In this document: positions 9,989-18,444 of the stretch, piece by piece
How positions within the stretch are numbered: the first letter of the stretch is position 1
Layout of the letters: each line of letters begins with the position of its first letter
Source: Gryllotalpicola ginsengisoli DSM 22003
GTDB taxonomy: Bacteria; Actinomycetota; Actinomycetes; Actinomycetales; Microbacteriaceae
NCBI RefSeq assembly: GCF_000419445.1
Contig: NZ_AULK01000002.1
Coordinates: 310,001-374,000, forward strand
DNA length: 64,000 nucleotides
Direction of reading: 5' to 3'
Made by a program: the position numbers and the translations under genes
Notes under the pieces: generated by a model
Seen by the model: only the letters and a program-made list of their open reading frames with translations
Database searches by the model: none
Told to the model about the DNA's origin: nothing

Positions 9989-11718
9989 TGCTCCGCTCCA
10001 TCCTGACGAGGTTCCTCAGGCCGCACTCTCGCCTGCTGGTCGGCGTGCTCGTGTTCCAGCTCGGGCAGTCCATCGCGAACCTGTACCTGCCGACCCTCAA
10101 CGCCGACATCATCGACAACGGCGTCGCCAAGGGCGACACGGCCTACATCATCACCACGGGCGGCTGGATGCTGCTGATCACCCTGGGGCAGATCGCGTGC
10201 GCGATCACCGCGGTGTACTTCGGCGCCCGGGCCGCGATGAGCCTCGGCCGGGACATCCGTCTCGCCGTGTTCACGCGGGTCGGCGCGTTCAGCGAGCGCG
10301 AGGTGCAGCTGTTCGGCGCGCCCAGCCTGATCACCCGCACCACCAACGACGTGCAGCAGGTGCAGATGCTCGTGCTGATGAGCTGCACCATGATGGTGAG
10401 CGCGCCGATCACGGCGGTCGGCGGCGTCATCCTCGCCCTGCAGCAGGACCTGCAGCTGTCCTGGATCATCGCGGTCGCGGTGCCCCTGCTGCTCATCTGC
10501 GTCGGCGCGATCGTGAGCCGCATGGTGCCCTGGTTCCGGAAGATGCAGGGCCGCATCGACGCCGTCAACCGCGTGCTGCGTGAGCAGCTGACCGGCATCC
10601 GCGTCGTGCGCGCATTCGTGCGCGAGCCGGTCGAGACCGCGCGCTTCGCGGCGGTCAACGCCGACGTGGCCGAGGCGGCGCTCAAGGCCGGGCGCTGGAT
10701 GATGACGATGTTCCCGATCGTCATGCTGATCCTCAACCTTTCCTCGGTCGCGGTGATCTGGTTCGGGGCGTTCCGGGTCGAGGACGGCATGCAGGTCGGC
10801 GCGCTGACCGCGTTCCTCTCCTACCTCGTGCAGATCCTGATGTCGGTCATGATGGCCACCTTCATGTTCGTGATGGTGCCGCGCGCCGCGGTCGCCGCCA
10901 GCCGCATCCGCGAGGTGCTCGACACCGAGCCGAGCGTGGTGCCGCCGGCCCGGCCGGTGACTGAGCTGCGTGAGACCGGCACGCTCGAGCTGTTCGAGGT
11001 GGGGTTCCACTACCCGGGCGCCGAGCAGCCCGTGCTCAGCGACATCTCCTTCCGCGCCGAGCGCGGGCAGACCGTCGCCGTGATCGGGTCGACCGGCGCC
11101 GGGAAGACCACCCTCGTCAACCTGCTGCCGCGTCTGTTCGACGCGACCGCCGGCACCGTCTACGTCGACGGGGTCGACGTCGCCGAGCTCGACCCCGACC
11201 TGCTCTGGAGCCGCATCGGACTCGTGCCGCAGCGGCCGTACCTGTTCTCGGGCACCGTGGCCTCCAACCTGCGCTACGGCAAGCCCGACGCGAGCGACGA
11301 GGAGCTGTGGCGCGCGCTCGAGATCGCCCAGGCCGCCGACTTCGTGCGCGAGATGGAGGGGGGCCTCGAGGCGCAGATCGCGCAGGGCGGCACGAGCGTC
11401 TCCGGCGGGCAGCGGCAGCGGCTCGCGATCGCCCGCGCGCTCGTGAAACGGCCGGAGATCTACATCTTCGACGACTCCTTCTCCGCGCTCGACCTCGCGA
11501 CGGATGCGCGGCTGCGGGCGGCGCTGAAACGCGAGGAGCGCGACGCGACGTTCCTGATCGTCGCCCAGCGGGTCTCGACCATCATCGACGCCGACCTCAT
11601 CCTCGTGCTCGACGACGGCCGCATCGTCGGCCGCGGCAGCCACGAGGAGCTGCTGGCCGGCAATCCCACCTACGCCGAGATCGTCGGCTCCCAGCTGACC
11701 GCCGAGGAGGCACGATGA
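9988..11718 (+). CDS. ABC exporter half-transporter with degenerate ATP site (subunit 1)
   Basis: 576 residues: an N-terminal six-helix exporter domain and a C-terminal nucleotide-binding domain. The P-loop GSTGAGKTT starts at residue 367, the signature SVSGGQRQR follows, and the Walker B is YIFDDSFSALD with Asp495. The next residue, normally the catalytic Glu, is Asp496. This non-consensus site is the hallmark of one half of heterodimeric type-IV exporters such as BmrCD or TM287/288. It overlaps the TetR gene upstream and the second subunit downstream (ATGA). Likely a multidrug or lipid exporter; the substrate is unknown. Confidence 0.94.
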   Translation: MLRSILTRFLRPHSRLLVGVLVFQLGQSIANLYLPTLNADIIDNGVAKGDTAYIITTGGWMLLITLGQIACAITAVYFGARAAMSLGRDIRLAVFTRVGAFSEREVQLFGAPSLITRTTNDVQQVQMLVLMSCTMMVSAPITAVGGVILALQQDLQLSWIIAVAVPLLLICVGAIVSRMVPWFRKMQGRIDAVNRVLREQLTGIRVVRAFVREPVETARFAAVNADVAEAALKAGRWMMTMFPIVMLILNLSSVAVIWFGAFRVEDGMQVGALTAFLSYLVQILMSVMMATFMFVMVPRAAVAASRIREVLDTEPSVVPPARPVTELRETGTLELFEVGFHYPGAEQPVLSDISFRAERGQTVAVIGSTGAGKTTLVNLLPRLFDATAGTVYVDGVDVAELDPDLLWSRIGLVPQRPYLFSGTVASNLRYGKPDASDEELWRALEIAQAADFVREMEGGLEAQIAQGGTSVSGGQRQRLAIARALVKRPEIYIFDDSFSALDLATDARLRAALKREERDATFLIVAQRVSTIIDADLILVLDDGRIVGRGSHEELLAGNPTYAEIVGSQLTAEEAR

Positions 11719-13682
11719 GCCAGCAGCGACCCGTACCCGTGCGGCGCGGCCCGGGCGGCGGCGGCCCGTTCGGCATGGCCATGCCGGTGGAGAAGTCGAT
11801 GAACTTCTGGCCGAGCGCGCGGCGCCTGCTGGGGCGGCTGCGGGGGGAGCGGCTGCTGGTGTCCGTCGTGGTGCTCTTCGGCGCGGCATCCGTCGTCTTC
11901 ACCGTGGTCGGCCCGAAGCTGCTCGGCGACGCGACCAACCTCGTGTTCTCGGGCTTCATCGGCGAGACGGTCGGCAAGCAGGCTCCGGCGGGCACCTCGA
12001 AGGCGCAGATCATCGCCGGGCTCGAGCGCAGCGGCGACCAGCAGCAGGCGGAGCTGCTGCGGCACATCGACTTCACGCCGGGCAAGGGCATCGACTTCGC
12101 CGCGCTCAGCCACGTGCTCGCCTGGGTGCTCGTGCTCTACGCCATCGCCGGCGTGTTCGGCTGGCTGCAGGGCTGGATCATGAACGGCGTCGTCGCCCGG
12201 TTCGCGTTCCGGCTGCGGCAGGACGTCGAGGCCAAGATCCACCGCCTCCCGCTCTCCTATTTCGATCGGATGCAGCGGGGAGAACTGCTCAGCCGCGTGA
12301 CGAACGACATCGACAACGTGCAGCAGAGCCTGCAGCAGACGCTGAGCCAGCTGCTGCAGTCGCTGCTGACCGTGATCGGCGTGCTGTTCATGATGTTCTT
12401 CACCAGCTGGGTGCTCGCGATCATCTCGCTCATCACGATCCCGCTGACCATGGTGGTCACCCAGCAGATCGCGAAGCGCTCGCAGAAGCAGTTCGTGGCG
12501 CAGTGGCAGCGCACCGGCGTGCTCAACGCGCAGATCGAGGAGGCCTTCAGCGGCCACGCGCTGGTGAAGGTGTTCGGCCGGCACCGCGAGGTGGAGGAGC
12601 GCTTCGCGAAGCAGAACGACGAGCTGTTCGCCGCGAGCTTCGGCGCCCAGTTCATCTCGGGCATCATCATGCCGGCGATGATGTTCGTCGGGAACCTCGT
12701 GTACGTCGTCATCGCCGTCGTCGGCGGCCTGATGATCACCAGCGGCGCCCTGTCTTTGGGCAGCGTGCAGGCGTTCATCCAGTACTCCCGGCAGTTCACC
12801 CAGCCGCTCACCCAGCTGGGTTCCATGGCCAACCTGCTGCAGTCGGGGGTCGCGAGCGCCGAGCGGGTGTTCGAGCTTCTCGACGCGGAGGAGCAGACGC
12901 CCGACCCGGAGGACGCCGAGCCGATGCCCGAGGTGCGCGGCCGGGTGCGCTTCGAGGACGTGGTGTTCTCCTACAGCGAGGACGCGCCTCTGATCACGGG
13001 GCTCGACATGGAGGCGCAGCCGGGGCAGACCGTCGCCATCGTCGGGCCGACCGGCGCCGGCAAGACGACGCTCGTGAATCTGATGATGCGCTTCTACGAT
13101 CCCGTCTCCGGCCGCATCACCCTCGACGGCGTGGACACGCGGCGGCTGCGCCGCGCCGAGCTGCGCGGGGCGATCGGGATGGTGCTGCAGGACACCTGGC
13201 TGTTCGCCGGCACCATCCGCGACAACATCGCGTACGGCCGGCCGGATGCGACCGAGGAGGAGATCCTCGAAGCCGCCCGCGCCTCCTACGTCGACCGTTT
13301 CGTGCACTCGCTTCCCGACGGCTATGACACCGTGCTGGAGGACGAGGGGGCGAACGTGTCCGCCGGGGAGAAGCAGCTGCTCACCATCGCCCGCGCGTTC
13401 CTCTCCCGCCCGTCGATCCTCATCCTCGACGAGGCCACCAGCTCGGTCGACACCCGCACCGAGGTGCTCGTGCAGCGGGCGATGAGCGCCCTGCGCGCCG
13501 GGCGCACCTCGTTCGTCATCGCGCATCGGCTCTCCACGATCCGCGACGCGGACCTCATCCTCGTGATGGAGCACGGCGACATCGTGGAGCAGGGCACCCA
13601 CGCCTCCCTGCTCGAGGCGGGCGGCGCGTACGCGCGGCTCTACCAGTCGCAGTTCGCGGGCGCGGCGGTCGACGAGGTGTAG
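11715..13682 (+). CDS. ABC exporter half-transporter, catalytic partner (subunit 2)
   Basis: 655 residues. A Gly/Pro/Arg-rich N-terminal tail precedes a six-helix membrane domain with an enlarged first extracytoplasmic segment (about residues 75-130). The ATPase domain follows, with P-loop GPTGAGKTT at residues 444-452 and a complete Walker B, LILDEATSSVD, with Glu573. Together with subunit 1 this gives one consensus and one degenerate site, as in heterodimeric exporters. The signature motif here reads NVSAGEKQL rather than LSGGQ-like, a common feature of the LmrCD/BmrCD type. The ATG overlaps the stop of subunit 1. Confidence 0.94.
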   Translation: MSQQRPVPVRRGPGGGGPFGMAMPVEKSMNFWPSARRLLGRLRGERLLVSVVVLFGAASVVFTVVGPKLLGDATNLVFSGFIGETVGKQAPAGTSKAQIIAGLERSGDQQQAELLRHIDFTPGKGIDFAALSHVLAWVLVLYAIAGVFGWLQGWIMNGVVARFAFRLRQDVEAKIHRLPLSYFDRMQRGELLSRVTNDIDNVQQSLQQTLSQLLQSLLTVIGVLFMMFFTSWVLAIISLITIPLTMVVTQQIAKRSQKQFVAQWQRTGVLNAQIEEAFSGHALVKVFGRHREVEERFAKQNDELFAASFGAQFISGIIMPAMMFVGNLVYVVIAVVGGLMITSGALSLGSVQAFIQYSRQFTQPLTQLGSMANLLQSGVASAERVFELLDAEEQTPDPEDAEPMPEVRGRVRFEDVVFSYSEDAPLITGLDMEAQPGQTVAIVGPTGAGKTTLVNLMMRFYDPVSGRITLDGVDTRRLRRAELRGAIGMVLQDTWLFAGTIRDNIAYGRPDATEEEILEAARASYVDRFVHSLPDGYDTVLEDEGANVSAGEKQLLTIARAFLSRPSILILDEATSSVDTRTEVLVQRAMSALRAGRTSFVIAHRLSTIRDADLILVMEHGDIVEQGTHASLLEAGGAYARLYQSQFAGAAVDEV

Positions 13683-13780
13683 CGCCACTTCCCCCGCACA
13701 GGCGGCCGGGCGGGCGGGTTGCTGACAGTTCGGACATCCGGGCGCACGCGGCGACGGATGCCTCGCCCATGCTGTCGCGC

Positions 13781-14863
13781 ATGACTACCGCCGACCCCGC
13801 CCCGCTCATCCGCCTCCGCTCGCCTCGCGATGTGCTCGCGACCGTGCCGCGCCTGCTCGGCTATCGCCCGCGGCGCAGCATCGTGTTCCTCAACCTGCAC
13901 GACCGTGCGGGCGTCTCCACCATGCGCATCGACCTGCCCGAGCCGTCCGCCGAGCTCGTCGAGCGGCGCTTCATCACCTCGATCGTGGGCATGCTGTGCA
14001 AGGTCCCCGACATCCGGCAGCTGATCGTCGTGGTCTACGCCGACGGATGCTTCGCGGCCGGCGGCGACGTGCCGCGCGCGTCCTTCGTGCGGCCGCTCAT
14101 CCAGCGGCTGCTGCGCGCCGGGTTCGAAGTGCACGACGCCCTCTGCGTCGCCGACGACGGCTGGGGCGCCTACGATGGCCATGATGCGGGCGAGGTGCAC
14201 CCCCTCGACGAGCTCGAGCAGCCCGCTCCCGGCGACGACGGCACCGCCCCGGTCGCCGACGGCGTCGACGACCTCACCCGGCTGCCGCCGGTCGGTGAGC
14301 TCGCCCGCCGCGGCTTCGTGACGAGCCTCGAGCGGGCGATGCGCGAGCGCGAGGTGTTCCGCCCCGTCGAGGAGGCGGAAGAGGCGCTCGCCTTCGACCC
14401 GTCCCGCGCGTCCAGCGACGAGCTGGCGGGGCTGCTCACCCTGCTGCTGTGGCCCGAGTTCCGCGACGCCGTGCTGTACACCTGGGCGTGGGGCAGCGAG
14501 CGGGGGTTCGAGCTGCTCGACGTCGCCGACCGCATCGCCGAGGGCGAGATCGGGCCCGGCGACGACACGATCGCGCTCGACCTGATGGGGCTGCGGCCGA
14601 CCGACCGCCCCGACGAGCAGCGCATCGGCCGCGCCATCCGCCTCGTGTCGCGCCTGGCCGCGCTCGCCCCCGCCGCGGTCGCGCACGTGCCGCTCACCGT
14701 GCTCGCCTGGCTGCACTGGTCGCAGGGGCGCGGGTCGGTCGCGGGCCGCTTCGTCGACGCGGCGCGCGAGCACGACCCCTCCTACGGGCTCGCCGAGCTG
14801 CTGCAGACCGTGCTCGCGCAGGGCATGCTGCCCGAGTGGGCCTACCTGCGGCCGGGGCGCTAG
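13781..14863 (+). CDS. DUF4192 domain-containing protein
   Basis: 360 residues of the actinobacterial DUF4192 family, of unknown function. The N-terminus IRLRSPRDVLATVPRLLGYRPRRSIVFLNL matches the family opening, and the C-terminal half has the ARGSVAGRFVDAA-like helical region (HWSQGRGSVAGRFVDAAREHDPSYGLAEL). An ATG at 13769 is in frame. The ATG at 13781 was preferred because a CATGCT hexamer sits seven bases before it and the four extra residues are not conserved. Its stop overlaps the stop of the converging lipoprotein gene by four bases. Confidence 0.85.
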   Translation: MTTADPAPLIRLRSPRDVLATVPRLLGYRPRRSIVFLNLHDRAGVSTMRIDLPEPSAELVERRFITSIVGMLCKVPDIRQLIVVVYADGCFAAGGDVPRASFVRPLIQRLLRAGFEVHDALCVADDGWGAYDGHDAGEVHPLDELEQPAPGDDGTAPVADGVDDLTRLPPVGELARRGFVTSLERAMREREVFRPVEEAEEALAFDPSRASSDELAGLLTLLLWPEFRDAVLYTWAWGSERGFELLDVADRIAEGEIGPGDDTIALDLMGLRPTDRPDEQRIGRAIRLVSRLAALAPAAVAHVPLTVLAWLHWSQGRGSVAGRFVDAAREHDPSYGLAELLQTVLAQGMLPEWAYLRPGR

Positions 14864-15462
14864 CCGGTCAACTCGACCGTCACCGGGTCGGCGACGGCGA
14901 CCGACACCCGCGCGACGCCGGGCATTGCGGCCGTCCGGTACGTTCCGGCCGGCAGCGCGGGGATGCTGCCGTCGGGGGAGCAGCGCGGGGGAGGAGGCGA
15001 CTCGAGCGAGGTGCCGCTCGGCTCGAGGCACTCCGTGTAGCGCGTGCTGATCGTCGCCCGATAACTGAATCCTGCGGCGGGGAGCCGCCAGGCCGTGCAT
15101 CCGATGGCGGCGATCGCCGGTTGGAACGGAATCCGCTCGTTCTCGAGCCCGATCGGAACTTTGCCGTTGCACAGGGCCGTAGAGAAGTCGAGTTCCTTCC
15201 CCGTGCGGTTCTCGATGCGCACGGTGGCGGGCAGATCGTCTCCGCGGTGCACGTCGGTGCGGTCGGGGATCACCCGGATGACGACGTCGGCGTCCGCGGG
15301 CGCCGTGGTGGCAGCCGGCGAGGTCGGCGCCGTAGGGGTCGCGGTCGGAAGACCGGACGGCGGAACCTCGACGGAGCCCGCGTCGCCCGGACCGGCGCAC
15401 GCGCCCAACAGCAGGGCGCCGCCGAGAGCGGGGATGAGCACGAGTGCCCTGATGGGCCTCAT
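14860..15462 (-). CDS. Predicted secreted lipoprotein of unknown function
   Basis: 200 residues. A type II signal peptide with lipobox LLGAC gives a lipidated Cys near position 22. A Thr/Ala/Pro-rich linker (about residues 34-58) and a single beta-sandwich-like domain follow. The latter contains DVHRGDDLPATVRIENRTGKEL, reminiscent of intracellular-proteinase-inhibitor (BsuPI) or Ig-like folds. Four later cysteines could form two disulfides. A GGGGAGG ribosome site precedes the ATG. It is divergent from the HAD gene. I do not recognise a specific function. Confidence 0.8.
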   Translation of the reverse strand: MRPIRALVLIPALGGALLLGACAGPGDAGSVEVPPSGLPTATPTAPTSPAATTAPADADVVIRVIPDRTDVHRGDDLPATVRIENRTGKELDFSTALCNGKVPIGLENERIPFQPAIAAIGCTAWRLPAAGFSYRATISTRYTECLEPSGTSLESPPPPRCSPDGSIPALPAGTYRTAAMPGVARVSVAVADPVTVELTG

Positions 15463-15574
15463 CGGTACCTCCCCTCACGCACATCCTGGCGGTGGTGCAC
15501 CCCCGCGGCAATGGTTCGCCGTGGTGGTCAAGTAGCATCCAGGTGACCCGACCCCCGTCTCGCTGAGGACCCGC

Positions 15575-16330
15575 ATGCCCATCGACGCCCGCCTTTTCGC
15601 TTTCGACCTCGACGACACGCTCGCCCCGTCGAAGGCGCCGCTGCCCGGGCCGGTGGCCTCTGTGCTCGCACGGCTGCTCGACCGCGCGGCCGTCGCGATC
15701 ATCTCCGGCGGCCAGATCGCGCAGTTCCGGCAGCAGGTGATCGCCCGGCTGGCCGATGCCTCGCCCGACGGCCTCTCGCGCCTGCATCTCATGCCGGTCA
15801 CCGGCACCCAGTACTGGCGGTACGACGACGGCGAGTGGGCTCTGCGCTATGAGGACGGGCTCACCGCCGAGGAGAAGACGGCCGCGCTCGCCGCGGTCGA
15901 GACCACGGCGAAGGAGTTCGGCTACTGGGAGTCCGAAACCTGGGGGCCGATCCTCGAGGACCGCGGTTCGCAGATCACCTTCTCGGCCCTCGGCCAGCAG
16001 GCGCCGGTCGAGGCGAAGAAGGCGTGGGATCCGACCGGCGAGAAGAAGAACCGACTCGCCGCCGCGGTGCAGCTGCAGCTGCCCGAGCTGTCGGTGCGCT
16101 CAGGCGGCTCGACCTCGATCGACATCACCCGCAAGGGCGTCGACAAGGGCTACGCGATGGAGAAGCTGGCCGCGGCGAGCGGCATCCCGGTCGCCGACAT
16201 GATCTTCGTCGGCGACCGGCTGGACCCCGAGGGCAACGACTACCCCGTCGTGCGCACGGGCGTGCGCACGCACGCCGTCACAGGCTGGGAGGACACGGTC
16301 GCCTACCTCGAAGCCCAGCTGGCCGACTGA
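15575..16330 (+). CDS. HAD-IIB family phosphatase/phosphomannomutase-like protein
   Basis: 251 residues. The HAD motif I FDLDDTLAPSK has both catalytic aspartates near residues 10-12, followed by a Ser motif (IISGGQ), a mobile cap region, and motif IV FVGDRLDPEGND near residue 210. The cap and the SIDITRKGVDKGYAMEKL block resemble eukaryotic-type phosphomannomutases and sucrose-phosphatase-like HAD-IIB proteins. Whether it acts as a mutase or a sugar phosphatase cannot be told. A GAGGA ribosome site lies before the ATG, and a TAGCAT -10 at 15533-15538 gives a leader of about 30 bases. Confidence 0.85.
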   Translation: MPIDARLFAFDLDDTLAPSKAPLPGPVASVLARLLDRAAVAIISGGQIAQFRQQVIARLADASPDGLSRLHLMPVTGTQYWRYDDGEWALRYEDGLTAEEKTAALAAVETTAKEFGYWESETWGPILEDRGSQITFSALGQQAPVEAKKAWDPTGEKKNRLAAAVQLQLPELSVRSGGSTSIDITRKGVDKGYAMEKLAAASGIPVADMIFVGDRLDPEGNDYPVVRTGVRTHAVTGWEDTVAYLEAQLAD

Positions 16331-16350
16331 CGGCGTAAGACGCTCCGCGA

Positions 16351-16371
16351 GGCGGCGACTCGCTCGCCGCC
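16351..16371. terminator. Hairpin between converging genes
   Basis: A perfect 8-bp stem GGCGGCGA (16351-16358) / TCGCCGCC (16364-16371) with a five-base loop, 20 bases after the HAD gene and 60 before the end of the aminotransferase gene; it may end transcription in both directions. Confidence 0.55.
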
Positions 16372-16433
16372 GGACGCAATGACTCGAGAAGCCGACCGCG
16401 GTGAGCCGGGCGGGGACCGGCGCACCAAACAAC

Positions 16434-17846
16434 TCAGATCTTCGTCCAGGCCTCGGTCAGCACGCCCTCGAGGATCTGCCGCATCTCGGCGAACTCGGCC
16501 GGCCCGACGGTCAGCGGCGGCGAGAGCTGGATGACGGGGTCGCCCCGGTCGTCGGCCCGACAGTAGAGCCCGTTCTCGAAGAGCCGGTGCGAGATGAAGC
16601 CCTTGAGCAGCCGCTCGGACTCCTCGTGGGTGAAGGACTCCTTCGTCGTCTTGTCCTTGACCAGCTCGATGCCGAAGAAATAGCCCGCGCCGCGCACGTC
16701 GCCGACGATGGGCAGCGCGAGCAGCTTCTCGAGTTCGGCGCGGAACAGCGGCGAGTTGTCGTGCACGCGCTGGTTGAGCCCCTCCTCCTCGAAGATGTCG
16801 AGGTTCTCGAGCGCGACCGCGGCCGACACCGGGTGCCCGCCGAAGGTGTAGCCGTGGTAGAAGTTGTTCTCCCCGGTGCGGAACGGCTCGTAGATGCGGT
16901 CGCTGACGATCGTCGCGCCGATGGGGGAGTAGCCGCTGGTGAGCGCCTTCGCGCAGGTGATCATGTCGGGCTGGTAGCCGAAGTCGACCGAGGCGAACAT
17001 CGAGCCGATGCGGCCGAAGGCACAGATCACCTCGTCGGAGACCAGCAGCACGTCGTACTCGTCGCAGATCTCGCGCACGCGCTGGAAGTAGCCGGGCGGC
17101 GGCGGGAAGCATCCGCCCGAGTTCTGCACCGGTTCGAGGAAGACCGCGGCGACCGTGTCGGGGCCCTCGAACTCGATCATCTCGCGGATCCGCTCGGCCG
17201 CCCAGATGCCGAACTCCTCCTCGGTGCCGCCCGGGAACCCGGCCTCCGCGGCCCGGTAGTAGTTGGTGTTCGGCACGCGAAACCCGCCCGGCGTGACCGG
17301 CTCGAACTGCGCCTTGATGCCCGGCAGGCCGGTGATCGCGAGGGCGCCCTGTGGGGTGCCGTGGTAGGCGATGGCGCGCGAGATGACCTTGTGCTTCAGC
17401 GGCTTGCCCACGAGCTTCCAGTAGTTCTTCGCGAGCTTGAACGCCGTCTCGACCGCCTCCCCGCCGCCGGTGGCGAAGAAGACCCGGTTCAGGTCGCCCG
17501 GGGCGTAGTCGGCCAGCCGGTCGGCGAGCTCGATCGCGGCCGGATGCGCGTACGACCAGAGCGGGAAGAACGCCAGCTCGCTGGCCTGCTTCGCGGCCGC
17601 CTCGGCCAGCCGGCGGCGGCCGTGCCCGGCGTTCACCACGAACAGCCCGGCGAGCCCGTCGAGGTACGACTTGCCGCTCGCGTCCCAGATGGTGTGGCCC
17701 TCGCCGCGCACGATGATCGGCGTCTCGCCCGCCTCGAGCGGCCCCTGCGAGGCCATGTGCATCCACAGGTGGTCCTTCGCCTTGGTCTTCAGGGCGGCCT
17801 CTTCGGCGGCCGAGTACACGGATGGCGCGTTGACGGTGTCGGTCAT
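16434..17846 (-). CDS. Class III pyridoxal-phosphate aminotransferase, putative putrescine/diamine type
   Basis: 470 residues, full length for class III omega-aminotransferases. The PLP region includes FFATGGGEAVETAFKLAK, Asp in LLVSDEVICAFGR and the Schiff-base Lys in MITCAKALTSGYSPIGA. It most likely transfers an amino group from putrescine or another omega-amine to pyruvate or 2-oxoglutarate. The assignment leans on context: the Lrp regulator gene is adjacent upstream on the same strand, and a divergent aminobutyraldehyde dehydrogenase lies next to it, the same trio seen in Streptomyces polyamine loci. A GGAAGGA ribosome site precedes the ATG. Confidence 0.85.
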   Translation of the reverse strand: MTDTVNAPSVYSAAEEAALKTKAKDHLWMHMASQGPLEAGETPIIVRGEGHTIWDASGKSYLDGLAGLFVVNAGHGRRRLAEAAAKQASELAFFPLWSYAHPAAIELADRLADYAPGDLNRVFFATGGGEAVETAFKLAKNYWKLVGKPLKHKVISRAIAYHGTPQGALAITGLPGIKAQFEPVTPGGFRVPNTNYYRAAEAGFPGGTEEEFGIWAAERIREMIEFEGPDTVAAVFLEPVQNSGGCFPPPPGYFQRVREICDEYDVLLVSDEVICAFGRIGSMFASVDFGYQPDMITCAKALTSGYSPIGATIVSDRIYEPFRTGENNFYHGYTFGGHPVSAAVALENLDIFEEEGLNQRVHDNSPLFRAELEKLLALPIVGDVRGAGYFFGIELVKDKTTKESFTHEESERLLKGFISHRLFENGLYCRADDRGDPVIQLSPPLTVGPAEFAEMRQILEGVLTEAWTKI

Positions 17847-17872
17847 GGTTATCAGTTCCTTCCGGGGCCGGC

Positions 17873-18355
17873 CTAGCGGGTGCCCCAGTTGTAGTGCTGC
17901 TTGTGCAGCTTGAGGTAGACGAAGGTCTCGGTCGAGACGACGTGCTCGATGGCGCGGATCTCGGAGTTCAGCAGTGCGATCAGCTCGTCGTCGTCCTCAC
18001 ACACCACCTCGACGAGGATGTCGAACGCGCCGGCGGTGAGCACGACGTAGTCGACCGCCTCCAGCGCGGCCAGCCGGTCGGCCACGAGGCGGGTGTCGCC
18101 GCTGACCCGCACGCCGATCATCGCCTGGCGGTAGAAGCCGAGCTGCAGCGGGTCGGTGACGGCGACGATCTGCATGACGCCCGCCTCGGTGAGCCGCTGC
18201 ACGCGCTGGCGCACCGCCGCCTCGGAGAGCCCGACCGCCTTGCCGATCTCGGCGTAGGAGCGCCGCCCGTCCTCCTGCAGCTGCTCGATGATGGCCTTCG
18301 ACACGTCGTCGAGCTGCGCGGGTCGCAGCGCACTATGCCGGGTCGCGGTCGTCAT
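17873..18355 (-). CDS. Lrp/AsnC-family transcriptional regulator
   Basis: 160 residues from the ATG at 18355. An N-terminal helix-turn-helix (KAIIEQLQEDGRRSYAEIGKAVGLSEAAVRQRVQRL) precedes a RAM-type ligand domain (MIGVRVSGDTRLVADRLAALEAVDYVVLTAGAFDI). A longer frame begins 12 codons upstream, but 18355 lies seven bases after a CAGAAT hexamer, as in leaderless genes. It stands between the aminotransferase gene (same strand) and the divergent dehydrogenase gene, and probably controls both in response to an amino acid or polyamine. Confidence 0.92.
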   Translation of the reverse strand: MTTATRHSALRPAQLDDVSKAIIEQLQEDGRRSYAEIGKAVGLSEAAVRQRVQRLTEAGVMQIVAVTDPLQLGFYRQAMIGVRVSGDTRLVADRLAALEAVDYVVLTAGAFDILVEVVCEDDDELIALLNSEIRAIEHVVSTETFVYLKLHKQHYNWGTR

Positions 18356-18444
18356 GCGTGCGATTCTGTCAGCGCGAATCATGTGCTGCAAGGGAATCCG
18401 CAGAAGGGCAGCCGTTTGGCGACGGAATCGGTAGACTCCCGCGC
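18356..18444. promoter_or_regulatory. Divergent promoter region of Lrp regulator and dehydrogenase
   Basis: Holds a TAGACT -10 (18432-18437) seven bases before the dehydrogenase ATG and a CAGAAT -10 for the Lrp gene on the other strand. An inverted pair GATTC (18362-18366)/GAATC (18376-18380) and further GAATC copies near 18394 and 18425 are possible Lrp-binding half-sites. Confidence 0.5.
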
